Shown: positions 36,865 to 45,615 of the stretch, piece by piece
Numbering within the stretch: position 1 is the first letter of the stretch
Layout of the letters: each line of letters starts with the position of its first letter
From: Ignavibacteriales bacterium
GTDB taxonomy: Bacteria > Bacteroidota > Ignavibacteria > Ignavibacteriales > Ignavibacteriaceae
NCBI GenBank assembly: GCA_015709675.1
Contig: CP054182.1
Location: forward strand, 1,901,448 to 1,965,447
Reading direction: 5' to 3'
Length of the DNA: 64,000 nt
Position numbers and translations under genes: made by a program
The notes under the pieces: model-generated
The model's input: only the letters and a program-made list of their open reading frames with translations
What the model was told of the DNA's origin: nothing
Databases searched by the model: none

Positions 36865-37657
36865 GATAGCGGTTGCTTCTCTCCTTCTTTTCTCCCTTAC
36901 CGGATGCGAAAAGAAAGAAGATGAAACCGGATATATCGCCCGGGTAAATGATTCGCGGCTGACAGAGTCTGAGCTGTCAGCCGTCATTGATACCTCCTCG
37001 GCAGGCAGGGCCGGCCGTGATGAATATATACGCTCATGGGTGGATGAGGAACTCCTGTTCCAGAAAGCGGAAAAAGCGGGTATAACAGGCGAGAAGGAAT
37101 TTTCGCTGAAACTGAACAGGGCAAAGCGTCAGATGGCAGTGGCTATGTATCTGGAGAGTTACTTTGAGGATGCTTACCGGGAACCTTCGGAAGAAGAGCT
37201 CACGCTTTTTTACAGTTCGATGAAGGAAGCATTCCGGCTGAATAGCAGTGCCTATCTGTTTAACCGGGCAACCCTCAGTAATGAGGATGGGGCAGTGATG
37301 TTCAGGGAACGGCTGTTTAATGATTCCTGGGACCGCGTGGTAAAAACGTTCCCGAAACCTGCGTCAATTCTCTCTTCCCAGGTTGATGTTTTTGAGTATG
37401 ATTTTGAAACATCGGACTTTCAGACCCAGAAATTTCTGGAAAATTTTTCTCCCGGTGAAATCAGCATGATTTTTTCAGCCCGTCCGGGGGAGTATACCAT
37501 CCTTCAGCTAAAGGAAAAGTACCGGAGGAACGATGTGCCGCCGCTGAGCGTCATATCATCATTAGTTATAGAAATGTATAAAGATGCACAAAGAAAAATC
37601 CTTCTTAAAAAACTGATGGATGAACTTTACGCATCAGGTGATATTGAAATAAAATAA
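36833..37657 (+). CDS. SurA-like lipoprotein lacking a clear rotamase domain
   Basis: 274 residues from a TTG at 36833, 32 nt inside the preceding gene; no ATG gives a usable signal peptide. The N-terminus is a lipoprotein signal (LTKIAVASLLLFSLTGC). The following ~120 residues (ARVNDSRLTESELSAVIDT, YIRSWVDEELLFQKAEKAG) resemble the SurA/PrsA chaperone N-domain. The C-terminal half has only a degenerate trace of a parvulin fold (FSPGEISMIFSARPGEYTILQLKEKY). It lies between two genuine parvulin genes, with 7 bp to surA, so the three are one operon. Function presumably as an accessory chaperone. Confidence 0.75.
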   Translation: MNLHSKAVLTKIAVASLLLFSLTGCEKKEDETGYIARVNDSRLTESELSAVIDTSSAGRAGRDEYIRSWVDEELLFQKAEKAGITGEKEFSLKLNRAKRQMAVAMYLESYFEDAYREPSEEELTLFYSSMKEAFRLNSSAYLFNRATLSNEDGAVMFRERLFNDSWDRVVKTFPKPASILSSQVDVFEYDFETSDFQTQKFLENFSPGEISMIFSARPGEYTILQLKEKYRRNDVPPLSVISSLVIEMYKDAQRKILLKKLMDELYASGDIEIK

Positions 37658-37664
37658 ATTATCT

Positions 37665-38936
37665 ATGAAAAAGTTACTGATTCTTCTCTTCCTCTCACTT
37701 GCAGCAAGTCTGCCGGCTCAGGATGTTATTGATAAAATTGTCGCTATTGTTGATAATGAAGTTATCCTCAAAAGCGAACTGGATTTCCAGGTTAATATGG
37801 TCGCAAATCAGCGCAAACTTGATCCCTCGAATCCAAATCTCCGTACACAGGTCCTGAATGCAATGATTGAGGAAAAGCTGTTGTATGCTCAGGCACTGCT
37901 TGATTCCATTGTGGTAAGCGAAGAAGAGGTTCGCCGCCAGATTGATTACCAGATTGAAACCATCATCTCGCAGGTTGGTTCAAAGGAAAAAGTTGAGCAG
38001 ATGTATGGCATGACCATGGAAAAGATTCGCCGCGAAATCAGAGATAATGTCCGCAAGGAAATTCTGGTTAACCGGATGCAGGAAAAGAAGTTCGGCATGA
38101 TCGAATCTTCCAGAAGAGAAGTTGAGGAGTTTTTTACAAAGTTCAAAGATAGTCTCGGGGTAATTCCGGAGAAGGTAAAACTCTCTCATATATTCCGCAA
38201 TCCCCAGACCTCAGCCACTCTTAAACAGAAATACTTTGATCTGGCAAAAGCAATACTTGATTCCATCAAAGCCGGAGCGGATTTCTCCGAAATGGCGAAG
38301 AAATATTCTGAAGACCCCGGCAGTGCAGCAGCAGGCGGAGACCTTGGCTACGTAAAGCGCGGTGTGTTCTATCCTGAATTTGAATCAGCAGCTTTTGCAC
38401 TTGAAGTAAACGAACTTTCTGATATTGTAGAATCACCAGTCGGATATCACATCATACAGCTTATGGACCGCCGCGGTGAATCTATAAGCACGCGCCACAT
38501 CCTGATTAAGATTAAAGCGGACAGCGAGGCTGATCTTGATGCTATTGATTTTTTAACCTCTGTACGTGACAGTGTTCTCAAGGGACATGGTAAATTTTCC
38601 GATTTTGCCCGTAAGTATTCTGATGATCCTGAAACAAAAGATTTCGGCGGTGCATTAGGCACATTCTATATGGAGCAGCTTGATAAAAATCTTCTTGACA
38701 TAGTAACCAAAACAAAAGAAGGTGACATCAGTTACCCGAAACGTATTAATGTCAGCCAGATTAACTACGGTTACCATATCGTCTGGATTGAGCAGAGGAT
38801 TCCCCAGCATAAGCCCGATCTTGATATTGACTTCACCGATCTTAAAAAACTTTCTGATGAATATAAAAAGCAGCGTTTGTATGCTGAATTTGTGTCTGAA
38901 CTGAAATCAAAAATCTTCTGGGAAATTAAAATCTGA
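37665..38936 (+). CDS. surA: Periplasmic chaperone SurA
   Basis: 423 residues. Signal peptide (LLILLFLSLAASLPAQ), SurA N-domain beginning DVIDKIVAIVDNEVILKSEL, an RQIDYQIETIISQ helical region, and two parvulin domains (about 170-265 VKLSHIFRNPQ...GGDLGYVKRGVFYPEFESAAF...GYHIIQLMD; 270-380 SISTRHILIKI...GGALGTFY...GYHIVWIEQ). The size matches SurA (about 430). It escorts outer-membrane proteins such as LptD (encoded at 52797) through the periplasm. Its stop overlaps the moxR start by one base (TGATG). Confidence 0.93.
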   Translation: MKKLLILLFLSLAASLPAQDVIDKIVAIVDNEVILKSELDFQVNMVANQRKLDPSNPNLRTQVLNAMIEEKLLYAQALLDSIVVSEEEVRRQIDYQIETIISQVGSKEKVEQMYGMTMEKIRREIRDNVRKEILVNRMQEKKFGMIESSRREVEEFFTKFKDSLGVIPEKVKLSHIFRNPQTSATLKQKYFDLAKAILDSIKAGADFSEMAKKYSEDPGSAAAGGDLGYVKRGVFYPEFESAAFALEVNELSDIVESPVGYHIIQLMDRRGESISTRHILIKIKADSEADLDAIDFLTSVRDSVLKGHGKFSDFARKYSDDPETKDFGGALGTFYMEQLDKNLLDIVTKTKEGDISYPKRINVSQINYGYHIVWIEQRIPQHKPDLDIDFTDLKKLSDEYKKQRLYAEFVSELKSKIFWEIKI

Positions 38937-39937
38937 TGAACAGTAACCGCGGTGAGAGTATGCAGGATGATGTGAAACAGGCAGAGCGGCTTGCTGAGGC
39001 AGTCGCGTCCATAAAAAAAGAAATCGGAAAGGTTATCATAGGGCAGGAAGCGGTTATTGACCAGCTTCTTATCTCCATGCTCTGCAAAGGACATTGCCTG
39101 CTTGTAGGTGTTCCGGGACTGGCTAAAACTCTTCTCATTAAAACATTCTCGCAGGTCACAGATCTTAAATTCAACCGAATTCAGTTTACGCCTGACCTGA
39201 TGCCTTCAGATATATGCGGAACGGAAATCATTGAAGAAGACCAGGTAAGCAAAAAAAGAAATTTCAGATTTATACCTGGTCCGCTTTTTGCCAATGTGAT
39301 TCTCGCGGATGAAATTAACCGTACGCCTCCAAAGACGCAGTCAGCATTGCTTGAAGCAATGCAGGAGCACAGAATAACCGTTGCAGGGAAGACCTATACA
39401 TTGGATGAGCCATTCTTTGTGCTCGCCACACAGAACCCCATTGAGCAGGAAGGCACCTATCCGCTTCCTGAGGCACAGCTTGACCGTTTTATGTTTAATC
39501 TCTGGCTTGATTACCCGGCCTATGAAGAAGAGAAGGAAATCGTACGAAGCACCACAGGCATGAGTGCTTCAGCGCCTTCTGTAGCAGTAAGCGGATCTGA
39601 GCTGATCGGATTTCAGGAACTGATAAGAAAAGTCCCCGTCGCTGATTCCGTGATTGATTATGCCGTAACCATGGTTGGCAGAACAAGACCACAGTCGGAG
39701 ACTGCACCGCAGTATATAAAAGATTACGTCCGCTGGGGAGGCGGGCCAAGGGCTTCGCAGTATCTGATACTGGCAGCCAAGGCAAACGCCATCATCAATG
39801 GAAGATATACTCCTTCCGAGGATGATGTACGCTTCGCGATGAAACCCGTTCTGCGCCACAGAATCATCACCAATTTCACCGCCGAAGCAGATGGCGTTAA
39901 TTCCACGGAAATCATCCAGAGATTAATCAGCGATTAG
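38936..39937 (+). CDS. MoxR-family AAA+ ATPase
   Basis: 333 residues. Walker A variant GVPGLAKTLL, Walker B VILADEINRTPPKTQSALLEAMQE, sensor ATQNPIEQEGTYPLPEAQLDRF, and a lid domain at the C-terminus. MoxR ATPases act as chaperones in the assembly of enzyme or envelope complexes, usually with DUF58 and von Willebrand A proteins encoded next to them. Here no such partner follows: the gene ends the surA operon and is followed by a repeat element and a convergent gene. The TGATG overlap suggests translational coupling to surA. Confidence 0.93.
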   Translation: MNSNRGESMQDDVKQAERLAEAVASIKKEIGKVIIGQEAVIDQLLISMLCKGHCLLVGVPGLAKTLLIKTFSQVTDLKFNRIQFTPDLMPSDICGTEIIEEDQVSKKRNFRFIPGPLFANVILADEINRTPPKTQSALLEAMQEHRITVAGKTYTLDEPFFVLATQNPIEQEGTYPLPEAQLDRFMFNLWLDYPAYEEEKEIVRSTTGMSASAPSVAVSGSELIGFQELIRKVPVADSVIDYAVTMVGRTRPQSETAPQYIKDYVRWGGGPRASQYLILAAKANAIINGRYTPSEDDVRFAMKPVLRHRIITNFTAEADGVNSTEIIQRLISD

Positions 39938-39988
39938 GAATCAACAGGCCCTCCGCATTCTTCCCTGAGAGCTCCCATGTTCTTACAT

Positions 39989-40050
39989 GAGACGACGCAA
40001 ATGCAAAACATTACGGCGAATAAAGCATTCAGTCAGCATTTGCATCGTCT
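39989..40050. repeat. Solitary type C 62-bp inverted repeat
   Basis: GAGACGACGCAAATGC...GCATTTGCATCGTCT, exactly 62 bp like the copies at 8.2-10.4 kb, with a different loop. TTCTTCCCTGAGA just upstream (39957-39970) also matches the flanks of copies 5 and 6. Lies between convergent moxR and the permease gene; the hairpin may also serve as a transcript end. Confidence 0.88.
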
Positions 40051-40140
40051 CTGACGGTTTTCGAAAATTCATTTATTGATGTGATTGTTTCTGGAAGGAT
40101 TCTTGAACTGTAGTTTCCCCGGGATATTGTGAATTTTAAA

Positions 40141-40166
40141 TTCACACTTCATACTTCATAGTTCAC
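40141..40166. repeat. AT-rich short-period repeat (TTCATACTTCATAG type)
   Basis: TTCACACTTCATACTTCATA motif overlapping the 3' end of the permease gene. Confidence 0.55.
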
Positions 40167-41201
40167 CCTTGTTATCCTGTAATTCTTAAACCCGTTATAT
40201 ATTTCTACCATAAATGTTCTGATAACAGTAGCTGCGGGTACGGCAAGCAGCATGCCAAATATGCCGCCGCTCAGTCCCCCTGCAACAATCAGCGTTATAA
40301 TGGCGACCGGATGCATGTTTACACTCTTTGAAAACACATATGGCTGCACAAAACCGTTGTCAACAACATAAATAATCGCAAGGACCAGCAGAATCTGCGG
40401 TGCATGTGACAGATCACCGAACTGTAATAGTGAAATAATCAATGCCGGAACGCCGCCGATAATCGGCCCGAAATATGGAACCAAATGCCCCAGTCCGGCT
40501 ATAATGCCTAACGTTACATAATTGTTAATGCCAAGGAGGTAAAATCCCAGTCCGCAGGCAAACCCAACAAAAAGTGCATCAAGGAGCCAGCCGCGAACGT
40601 ACCGGCTGAGCTGATATGATACTTTACGGCTTATATAAAAGGACATCTCGAAATATTTATTCGGCAGAATATCCAGAATATTTTTTATGATCTGATCTTT
40701 ATCTTTAAGGAAGAAGAAGGTGGTGAAAGGAAGTATAACAAGAACTGCCAGGACTGAGAATACATTGGTGACAATACCCGCGAACTGATTAAAAATATTC
40801 TCAATAGTGTCACTGATGATAGTCTGCAGCCGGTTGGCGATAAAATCGCGCTCAAGAAAAGGGAATAGCTGATGAATGGTGTTTTCCAGACGGGAGAGTT
40901 CTGTCTCCACTGAAATTCCCTTGAGTGTGGTCATGAGCGCGCCTGATTGCTGCACCAGTGCCGGCACAAGCAGAGTGAGACCCGTATAAATCAGCAATGA
41001 AAGCCCGGTCAGGACGATAAATACTGATGTGGTGCGGGTCATTCGCTGCTTTTCGAAGATATTCACTATGGGATCCAGCACCAGTGCAATCAGCAGCGAA
41101 ATGGCAAGAATCAGGAAGAGTTCAGAGAATATATAAACAAGCCCCGCGGCAAGTATACCCGCTGCTGAAAGTATAATCGTTTTACGGTACTGAGCCAGCA
41201 T
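40149..41201 (-). CDS. AI-2E family (PerM-like) membrane transporter
   Basis: 350 residues with about eight hydrophobic segments. The central region (FPFLERDFIANRLQTIISDTIENIF) and the C-terminal GHLVPYFGPIIGGVPALIISLL and GGIFGMLLAVPAATVIRTF are diagnostic of the AI-2E/PerM family, whose members export autoinducer or act as Na+/H+ antiporters. Third in a leftward set after mrp and the NifU-like gene (26-bp gap). Substrate undetermined. Confidence 0.88.
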   Translation of the reverse strand: MLAQYRKTIILSAAGILAAGLVYIFSELFLILAISLLIALVLDPIVNIFEKQRMTRTTSVFIVLTGLSLLIYTGLTLLVPALVQQSGALMTTLKGISVETELSRLENTIHQLFPFLERDFIANRLQTIISDTIENIFNQFAGIVTNVFSVLAVLVILPFTTFFFLKDKDQIIKNILDILPNKYFEMSFYISRKVSYQLSRYVRGWLLDALFVGFACGLGFYLLGINNYVTLGIIAGLGHLVPYFGPIIGGVPALIISLLQFGDLSHAPQILLVLAIIYVVDNGFVQPYVFSKSVNMHPVAIITLIVAGGLSGGIFGMLLAVPAATVIRTFMVEIYNGFKNYRITRVNYEV

Positions 41202-41227
41202 GGGTATCGGAATGTCCTTTGCTCTAA

Positions 41228-41455
41228 TTACACTGCCTCAACGCGGCGGATGCCGGGTACTTCGCGTATTAATGCACGCTCAACACCGGCGCGCAATGTC
41301 ATCTGAGACATGGGGCATGAACTGCATGCCCCGGTCAGTTTAACTTTTACGATTCCGTCGGGTGATATTGTTATTAATTCAACATCGCCTCCGTCCGCGT
41401 TCAGATAGGGGCGGACGGTTTCAAGGGCTTTTTTTACACGTTCTTCCAGGTTCAT
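41228..41455 (-). CDS. NifU C-terminal-domain (Nfu) iron-sulfur scaffold
   Basis: 75 residues forming just the Nfu domain: KALETVRPYLNADGGDVELI and the cluster-binding CXXC in TGACSSCPMSQMTLRAGVE. Nfu proteins receive and hand on Fe-S clusters. It overlaps mrp by 4 bp (ATGA), another Fe-S carrier, so both probably serve cluster delivery, for example to the many redox proteins. Confidence 0.93.
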   Translation of the reverse strand: MNLEERVKKALETVRPYLNADGGDVELITISPDGIVKVKLTGACSSCPMSQMTLRAGVERALIREVPGIRRVEAV

Positions 41456-42546
41456 TCTTCTATGACGATCTCCATCTTCGGCTTCATGGCAGCGTCAATA
41501 TTTCTGATGCTTATCTGAGCCGCAAGATTTTGTGCTATTGAAATGATGATTTTTGCATTTTCGGAATCCGGATGCTCAACCACGATCGGCTTGCCGTGAT
41601 CCCCGCCCATCCTGATGCGCGGATCAATGGGGATTCCTCCCAGAAATGCGGTGCTGCTCTCTTCAGCTAATTTGCTTCCGCCGTCTGAACCGAATATATC
41701 ATACTTCTTTCCGGTATCAGGGGCTATAAAATAACTCATGTTTTCGACGATTCCCATAATAGGTACATTTACGCGTTCAAACATCTTGAGCGCTTTGCGT
41801 GCGTCTGCGAGTGAGACATCCTGCGGTGTGGTTACGATAACCGCACCGGTAAGGGGGATGGTCTGGCAAAGGGTAAGCTGTATATCACCGGTACCGGGAG
41901 GCATATCAAAAATCAGATAATCCAGATCGCTCCACTCAACATCTGACATAAACTGTTTGACTGCTCCGCTTGCCATGGGACCGCGCCAGATAACCGGGGC
42001 ATTATCATCAATCAGAAATCCGATGGACATCAGCTTTACGCCGAAATTTTCTATCGGGATCATCTTCATGGTATCTTTATCCTGATACACACGCGGCTTC
42101 TCCTTAATGCCGAGCATCAGGGGGATGCTGGGTCCGTATATATCAGCATCAATCAGCCCTACCGAAGCTCCGAGTTTTGCAAGCGAGGCTGCCAGATTAA
42201 CAGCAACCGTGCTTTTACCCACACCTCCCTTACCGCTTGCTACGGCAATAGTATTTTTAACACCGGGGATAATAGAGGCACCAGAGGCCGGGGCTTTCCC
42301 GACAACCCGTGCGCCCATTTTTACATCAATTCCGTCTGCACCCGGGTGGTCTTTTTTAATTTCATTGATGCAGTCCTGCTGGATTTTATCCTTTAATGGA
42401 CAAGCCGGGGTTGTTAATTCAATCTCAACATGGATGACATTGCGGACAATTTTGATATCTTTCACCATATTAAGGGTCACAAGGTCTTTTCTCAGATCCG
42501 GATCATCAACTCTTCTTAGTGAATTTCTTACGCTTTCAATAGTCAT
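41452..42546 (-). CDS. mrp: Mrp/ApbC P-loop iron-sulfur carrier ATPase
   Basis: 364 residues. N-terminal MIP18/DUF59 domain (about 1-80) with TTPACPLKDKIQ, then the ParA/MinD-like ATPase: deviant Walker A VASGKGGVGKSTVAVNLA, DADIYGPSIPLMLG, switch II DYLIFDMPPGTGD, and VENMSYF. The usual CXXC pair near the C-terminus of ApbC is not evident. Cytoplasmic Fe-S cluster carrier. First gene of the mrp-nfu-AI-2E set. Confidence 0.93.
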   Translation of the reverse strand: MTIESVRNSLRRVDDPDLRKDLVTLNMVKDIKIVRNVIHVEIELTTPACPLKDKIQQDCINEIKKDHPGADGIDVKMGARVVGKAPASGASIIPGVKNTIAVASGKGGVGKSTVAVNLAASLAKLGASVGLIDADIYGPSIPLMLGIKEKPRVYQDKDTMKMIPIENFGVKLMSIGFLIDDNAPVIWRGPMASGAVKQFMSDVEWSDLDYLIFDMPPGTGDIQLTLCQTIPLTGAVIVTTPQDVSLADARKALKMFERVNVPIMGIVENMSYFIAPDTGKKYDIFGSDGGSKLAEESSTAFLGGIPIDPRIRMGGDHGKPIVVEHPDSENAKIIISIAQNLAAQISIRNIDAAMKPKMEIVIEE

Positions 42547-42593
42547 GGTTCTTAGTAATTATTTAGAAATAAACTCCAAAAATAAGCATTCTT

Positions 42594-42627
42594 GAATTAT
42601 GAAGTATGAACTATGAAGTATGAATCA
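42594..42627. repeat. AT-rich repeat, left inverted copy
   Basis: GAATTATGAAGTATGAA followed by CTATGAAGTATGAATC. The first 17 bases are the exact reverse complement of 42994-43010. Confidence 0.7.
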
Positions 42628-42661
42628 GGCAAAAATACAGACTGTAATGAGCAGCCCCAAA

Positions 42662-42704
42662 AGCTAAGTTCTTATTTTATAATGACTTAGCAAAAATCGT
42701 GTCA
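42662..42704. repeat. Direct repeat with GCTAAGT/ACTTAGC hairpin, copy 1
   Basis: AGCTAAGTTCTTATTTTATA then ATGACTTAGC; the 7-bp arms GCTAAGT/ACTTAGC form a hairpin. Copy 2 is at 42940-42983. Confidence 0.75.
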
Positions 42705-42939
42705 GGACAAACAGGTCATAATTCAGAGACTCACCCTTTTTCTTGTTTTCGTAATCTGGACTTCATCGTTTTTATTAAACTTCGAATTCAACAAAAAAAC
42801 AATCATTCAGATGAAAATTTGAGATACTCACGAAAACTGATAATACCCGTATTTGAAAAAAATAAGATTTTGAGAATTTTTGGTGAAAACCGCCCATAAC
42901 AAGAGCAGCTGAAGGCAGATTGTAGTACGAATCACTGGA

Positions 42940-42983
42940 AGCTAAGTCCTTATTTTATAATGACTTAGCGAAAAATCCTGTCA
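42940..42983. repeat. Direct repeat with GCTAAGT/ACTTAGC hairpin, copy 2
   Basis: AGCTAAGTCCTTATTTTATA then ATGACTTAGCG, nearly identical to 42662-42704, 278 bp downstream of it. Confidence 0.75.
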
Positions 42984-42987
42984 AATC

Positions 42988-43013
42988 TTATACTTCATAC
43001 TTCATAATTCTGA
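42988..43013. repeat. AT-rich repeat, right inverted copy
   Basis: TTATACTTCATACTTCATAA then TTC, ending at the ppk stop codon. Confidence 0.7.
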
Positions 43014-43014
43014 A

Positions 43015-45168
43015 TTACTTTTTTTTCTTCCTTTTTGCGCTTTTTCTCATGCTTTCGTTCATGAGCCATTCCTGGGAGTCCAGCGGCTTTTCATCCCCCT
43101 TGGGCAGCAAGCGGGTGTAGGTCATATTGCTGTCCAGAACCCGTGCTTTCATGTTATCATTGAGCATTACGAAAAGCACCTTGCTCTTAATGTATTTCTT
43201 GATTGAGGGGTCTTCAATTGGGAAAGCCAGTTCCACTCTGCCATCCAGATTTCTCTGCATCAGATCTGCGCTGCTCAGGTAAATCATCTCGTCACCATTA
43301 TTGTGGATATAGTATATCCGGTGATGCTCAAGGAATCTGCCTACCACACTGATAACACGGATATTTTCTGACAAGCCGGGTACTCCCGGAACAAGACAGC
43401 AGATACCGCGGATAATCAGGTCTATTTTTACGCCTGCGCCGGATGCTTCATACAGAGCGCAGATAATAGCCGGGTCAACAAGCGCATTTGCTTTAAAGAT
43501 AATGCGTGCTTCCCTTCCCTTTGAGGCATGGTCAATTTCAGTATAGATAAGGTCAAGAAGTTTATCCCGCAGACTGAAGGGGGCAACAAAAAGTTTTCTG
43601 AACTGGGTCTGCTTGGAATATCCCGTCAGGAAATTGAAGACCTCAGTTACATCCGAGCAGATATCCTTATCTGTTGTAAAATAACCCATATCCGTGTACA
43701 TGCGCGAAGTGGTCGCGTTATAGTTTCCGGTTGCAAGATGAACATACCTTTTGATTCCTGACTGCTCACGTCTTACAACCAGGGTCATTTTTGCGTGCGT
43801 TTTAAGGCCGAGCAATCCGTAGACCACATGCGCGCCAACCTGCTCAAGTTCACGCGCCCACTTGATATTGTTTTCCTCATCAAACCGCGCCTTCAGTTCA
43901 ACAAGAACCGCTACCTGTTTGCCTGCTTCGGCTGCTTCAATCAGCGCTCGTACCACGGGAGAGTTTGAGCCGACACGATAGAGCGTCTGCTTTATGGCGA
44001 GCACATCAGGATCTGCCGCGGCCTGTTTAATGAAATCAACCACAGGGGAAAATGAGTGATACGGATGATGAAGCAATACTTCATTTTTCTTAATCACCGC
44101 GAATATATCCGTCTCATCCTCAAAGTGCTTATGCTTCTGGCTGAAGAATGGCTTATTCTTAAGGTGAGGAAAGGGGAGATCATAGAGACTCATGATATCG
44201 CTCAGCGCCATAGCACCTGGCAGCAGATGAACACTTTCTCTGCCAATCTCCAGATTTTCAATCAGAAGATCAAGTATATCTTCGGGAATCTTGGACTCAA
44301 CTTCAAGCCGCACAACCTGACCAAATTTCCGTTGTTTGATATTTTTTTCTACAAGGTTCAGCAGATCATCCGCTTCATCTTCAAGAATTTCTATATCAGT
44401 GTCACGTGTAACTCTGAAACGGTAAGCCCCTTCAATGGTCATGCCGGGGAAAAGTTTGTGCAGATTGCACTTAATCAGATCACCAAGCCAGACGAATCTG
44501 ACCGGTCCTGAACGGGCAGCTGAGGATTCAAGTTTTTTATGAAGGATTTCATCCACCCGGTAAAGCCGGTTCATCCCTTTGCCGGCAGGAACTTTCACCC
44601 TTGCGAAATGCTCCTCCCCCTTGGGAGATTTGATTTTGATGGCGAAACTCAGACTCAGATTGGAGATATGCGGAAAAGGCCTTCCGGGATCGGTTGCAAG
44701 GGGTGTGAGAATTGGATAAATATATTTATCGAAGTGGTCATTCATTATTTCCACTTCTTCCTGAGTGAAGCCGTCATGCTGCCTGAGTTCATGGTTAAAG
44801 GCATGAATAACGATTCCTTCCTCAGCGAGGCGGTGGCGCAGTTCATTATTCCAGAGATCATTGGCCTGCATCAGCATTGGCTCAAGATTCCGCTCTATTG
44901 CTTCAATCTGCTGCATGGTATCCATACCGTCAATGGTCTCTTTCTGGCGCTTTTCCAGAATCTGTTCCTTAAGTCCGGAAACGCGGATCATGTAAAACTC
45001 ATCCAGATTACTGAAAAAAATGGAAAGGAATTTCACCTTTTCCAGCAGCGGTGCATCCGGATTCAGGGCTTCTTCAAGCACCCGCCGGTTGAATTCCAGC
45101 CAGCTTAATTCACGGTTAAAGAAATTTGCCGGGGAGTTGTATTTCGCGATAAGTTCCTGAGTTTTCAC
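43015..45168 (-). CDS. ppk1: Polyphosphate kinase 1
   Basis: 717 residues, the usual PPK1 length. Reversible polymerisation of ATP gamma-phosphate into polyphosphate. N-domain FFNRELSWLEFNRRVLEEA; head domain; the catalytic half with DPDVLAIKQTLYRVG, LVELKARFDEENNIKWARELE, the autophosphorylated His in GLKTHAKMTLVV, LATGNYNATTSRMYTDMGYFT, and the second conserved segment RFLEHHRIYY...YLSSADLMQRNLDGRVE. The C-terminus is a Lys/Arg-rich tail (MRKSAKRKKKK). Appears monocistronic, flanked by repeat-rich gaps; no ppx neighbour. Confidence 0.96.
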   Translation of the reverse strand: MKTQELIAKYNSPANFFNRELSWLEFNRRVLEEALNPDAPLLEKVKFLSIFFSNLDEFYMIRVSGLKEQILEKRQKETIDGMDTMQQIEAIERNLEPMLMQANDLWNNELRHRLAEEGIVIHAFNHELRQHDGFTQEEVEIMNDHFDKYIYPILTPLATDPGRPFPHISNLSLSFAIKIKSPKGEEHFARVKVPAGKGMNRLYRVDEILHKKLESSAARSGPVRFVWLGDLIKCNLHKLFPGMTIEGAYRFRVTRDTDIEILEDEADDLLNLVEKNIKQRKFGQVVRLEVESKIPEDILDLLIENLEIGRESVHLLPGAMALSDIMSLYDLPFPHLKNKPFFSQKHKHFEDETDIFAVIKKNEVLLHHPYHSFSPVVDFIKQAAADPDVLAIKQTLYRVGSNSPVVRALIEAAEAGKQVAVLVELKARFDEENNIKWARELEQVGAHVVYGLLGLKTHAKMTLVVRREQSGIKRYVHLATGNYNATTSRMYTDMGYFTTDKDICSDVTEVFNFLTGYSKQTQFRKLFVAPFSLRDKLLDLIYTEIDHASKGREARIIFKANALVDPAIICALYEASGAGVKIDLIIRGICCLVPGVPGLSENIRVISVVGRFLEHHRIYYIHNNGDEMIYLSSADLMQRNLDGRVELAFPIEDPSIKKYIKSKVLFVMLNDNMKARVLDSNMTYTRLLPKGDEKPLDSQEWLMNESMRKSAKRKKKK

Positions 45169-45615
45169 GGTATTTGTTAATTTTTTAATCAGGTAAAATA
45201 CAACAAAAGGGGATTATGAATTGTGCATTTCGCAGTATTGATGGGTCAAGGTAAGGTCGGAAAATTCGGGTAGACTTGGCTGTGTGCATACCATGCTCAA
45301 CGGTCGCTAAGTTCGCAAAGAAAATTTTTGATTTCTTATCAGTACTGCCCTGACATCTGGAGGCGTTCCTAATGGCCTGATTTTCCCAGGCACCAGCCAT
45401 TTTTCAGCGTCAAGGCTTCGGAATAAATTGCAAAATCCTGCGCAGTCCGGAGGATTTAAATTATTACTTGCAGAACTTTCCTCCTTTATTGAGAAATCGT
45501 TCAACTTTCATGAATAATTCCTCATTTATGGCGCAATTCATACTTCATGATTCATAATTCATTTTTGATTCTGTATTTTAATAGGTTATTTTATCATTAT
45601 TTATGGAAGAAAACC
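45169..45615. other. Intergenic region, no gene seen
   Basis: About 450 bp between divergent ppk and pntAA. It holds a degenerate GGTCGCTAAGTTCGCAAAG element (45301-45320) resembling the repeats at 57981 and 58060, and the AT-rich motif at 45535-45562. Short ORFs on both strands show no protein-like character. Confidence 0.6.
45535..45562. repeat. AT-rich short-period repeat (TTCATACTTCATGATTC type)
   Basis: AATTCATACTTCATGATTCA then TAATTCAT. It supplies a spurious in-frame ATG (45547) upstream of the true pntAA start. Confidence 0.65.

Larger units (their letters stand above)
42547..43014. other. Intergenic region with MITE-like repeat structure
   Basis: 470 bp between mrp and ppk (both leftward). 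Perfect 17-bp inverted copies of an AT-rich motif (GAATTATGAAGTATGAA at 42594-42610, its complement at 42994-43010) bound two direct copies of a 43-bp element. The only ORF (66 codons at 42699) is not protein-like. Confidence 0.7.

Noticed and set aside
42699-42899. 66-codon ORF in the mrp-ppk gap
   Set aside because: Lies inside the repeat-bounded segment, no RBS, no recognisable pattern; treated as chance.
44539-45108. 189-codon plus-strand ORF
   Set aside because: Antisense shadow of polyphosphate kinase.
45185-45504. 71- and 65-codon minus-strand ORFs upstream of ppk
   Set aside because: Composition is irregular and one runs through a degenerate repeat; no support.
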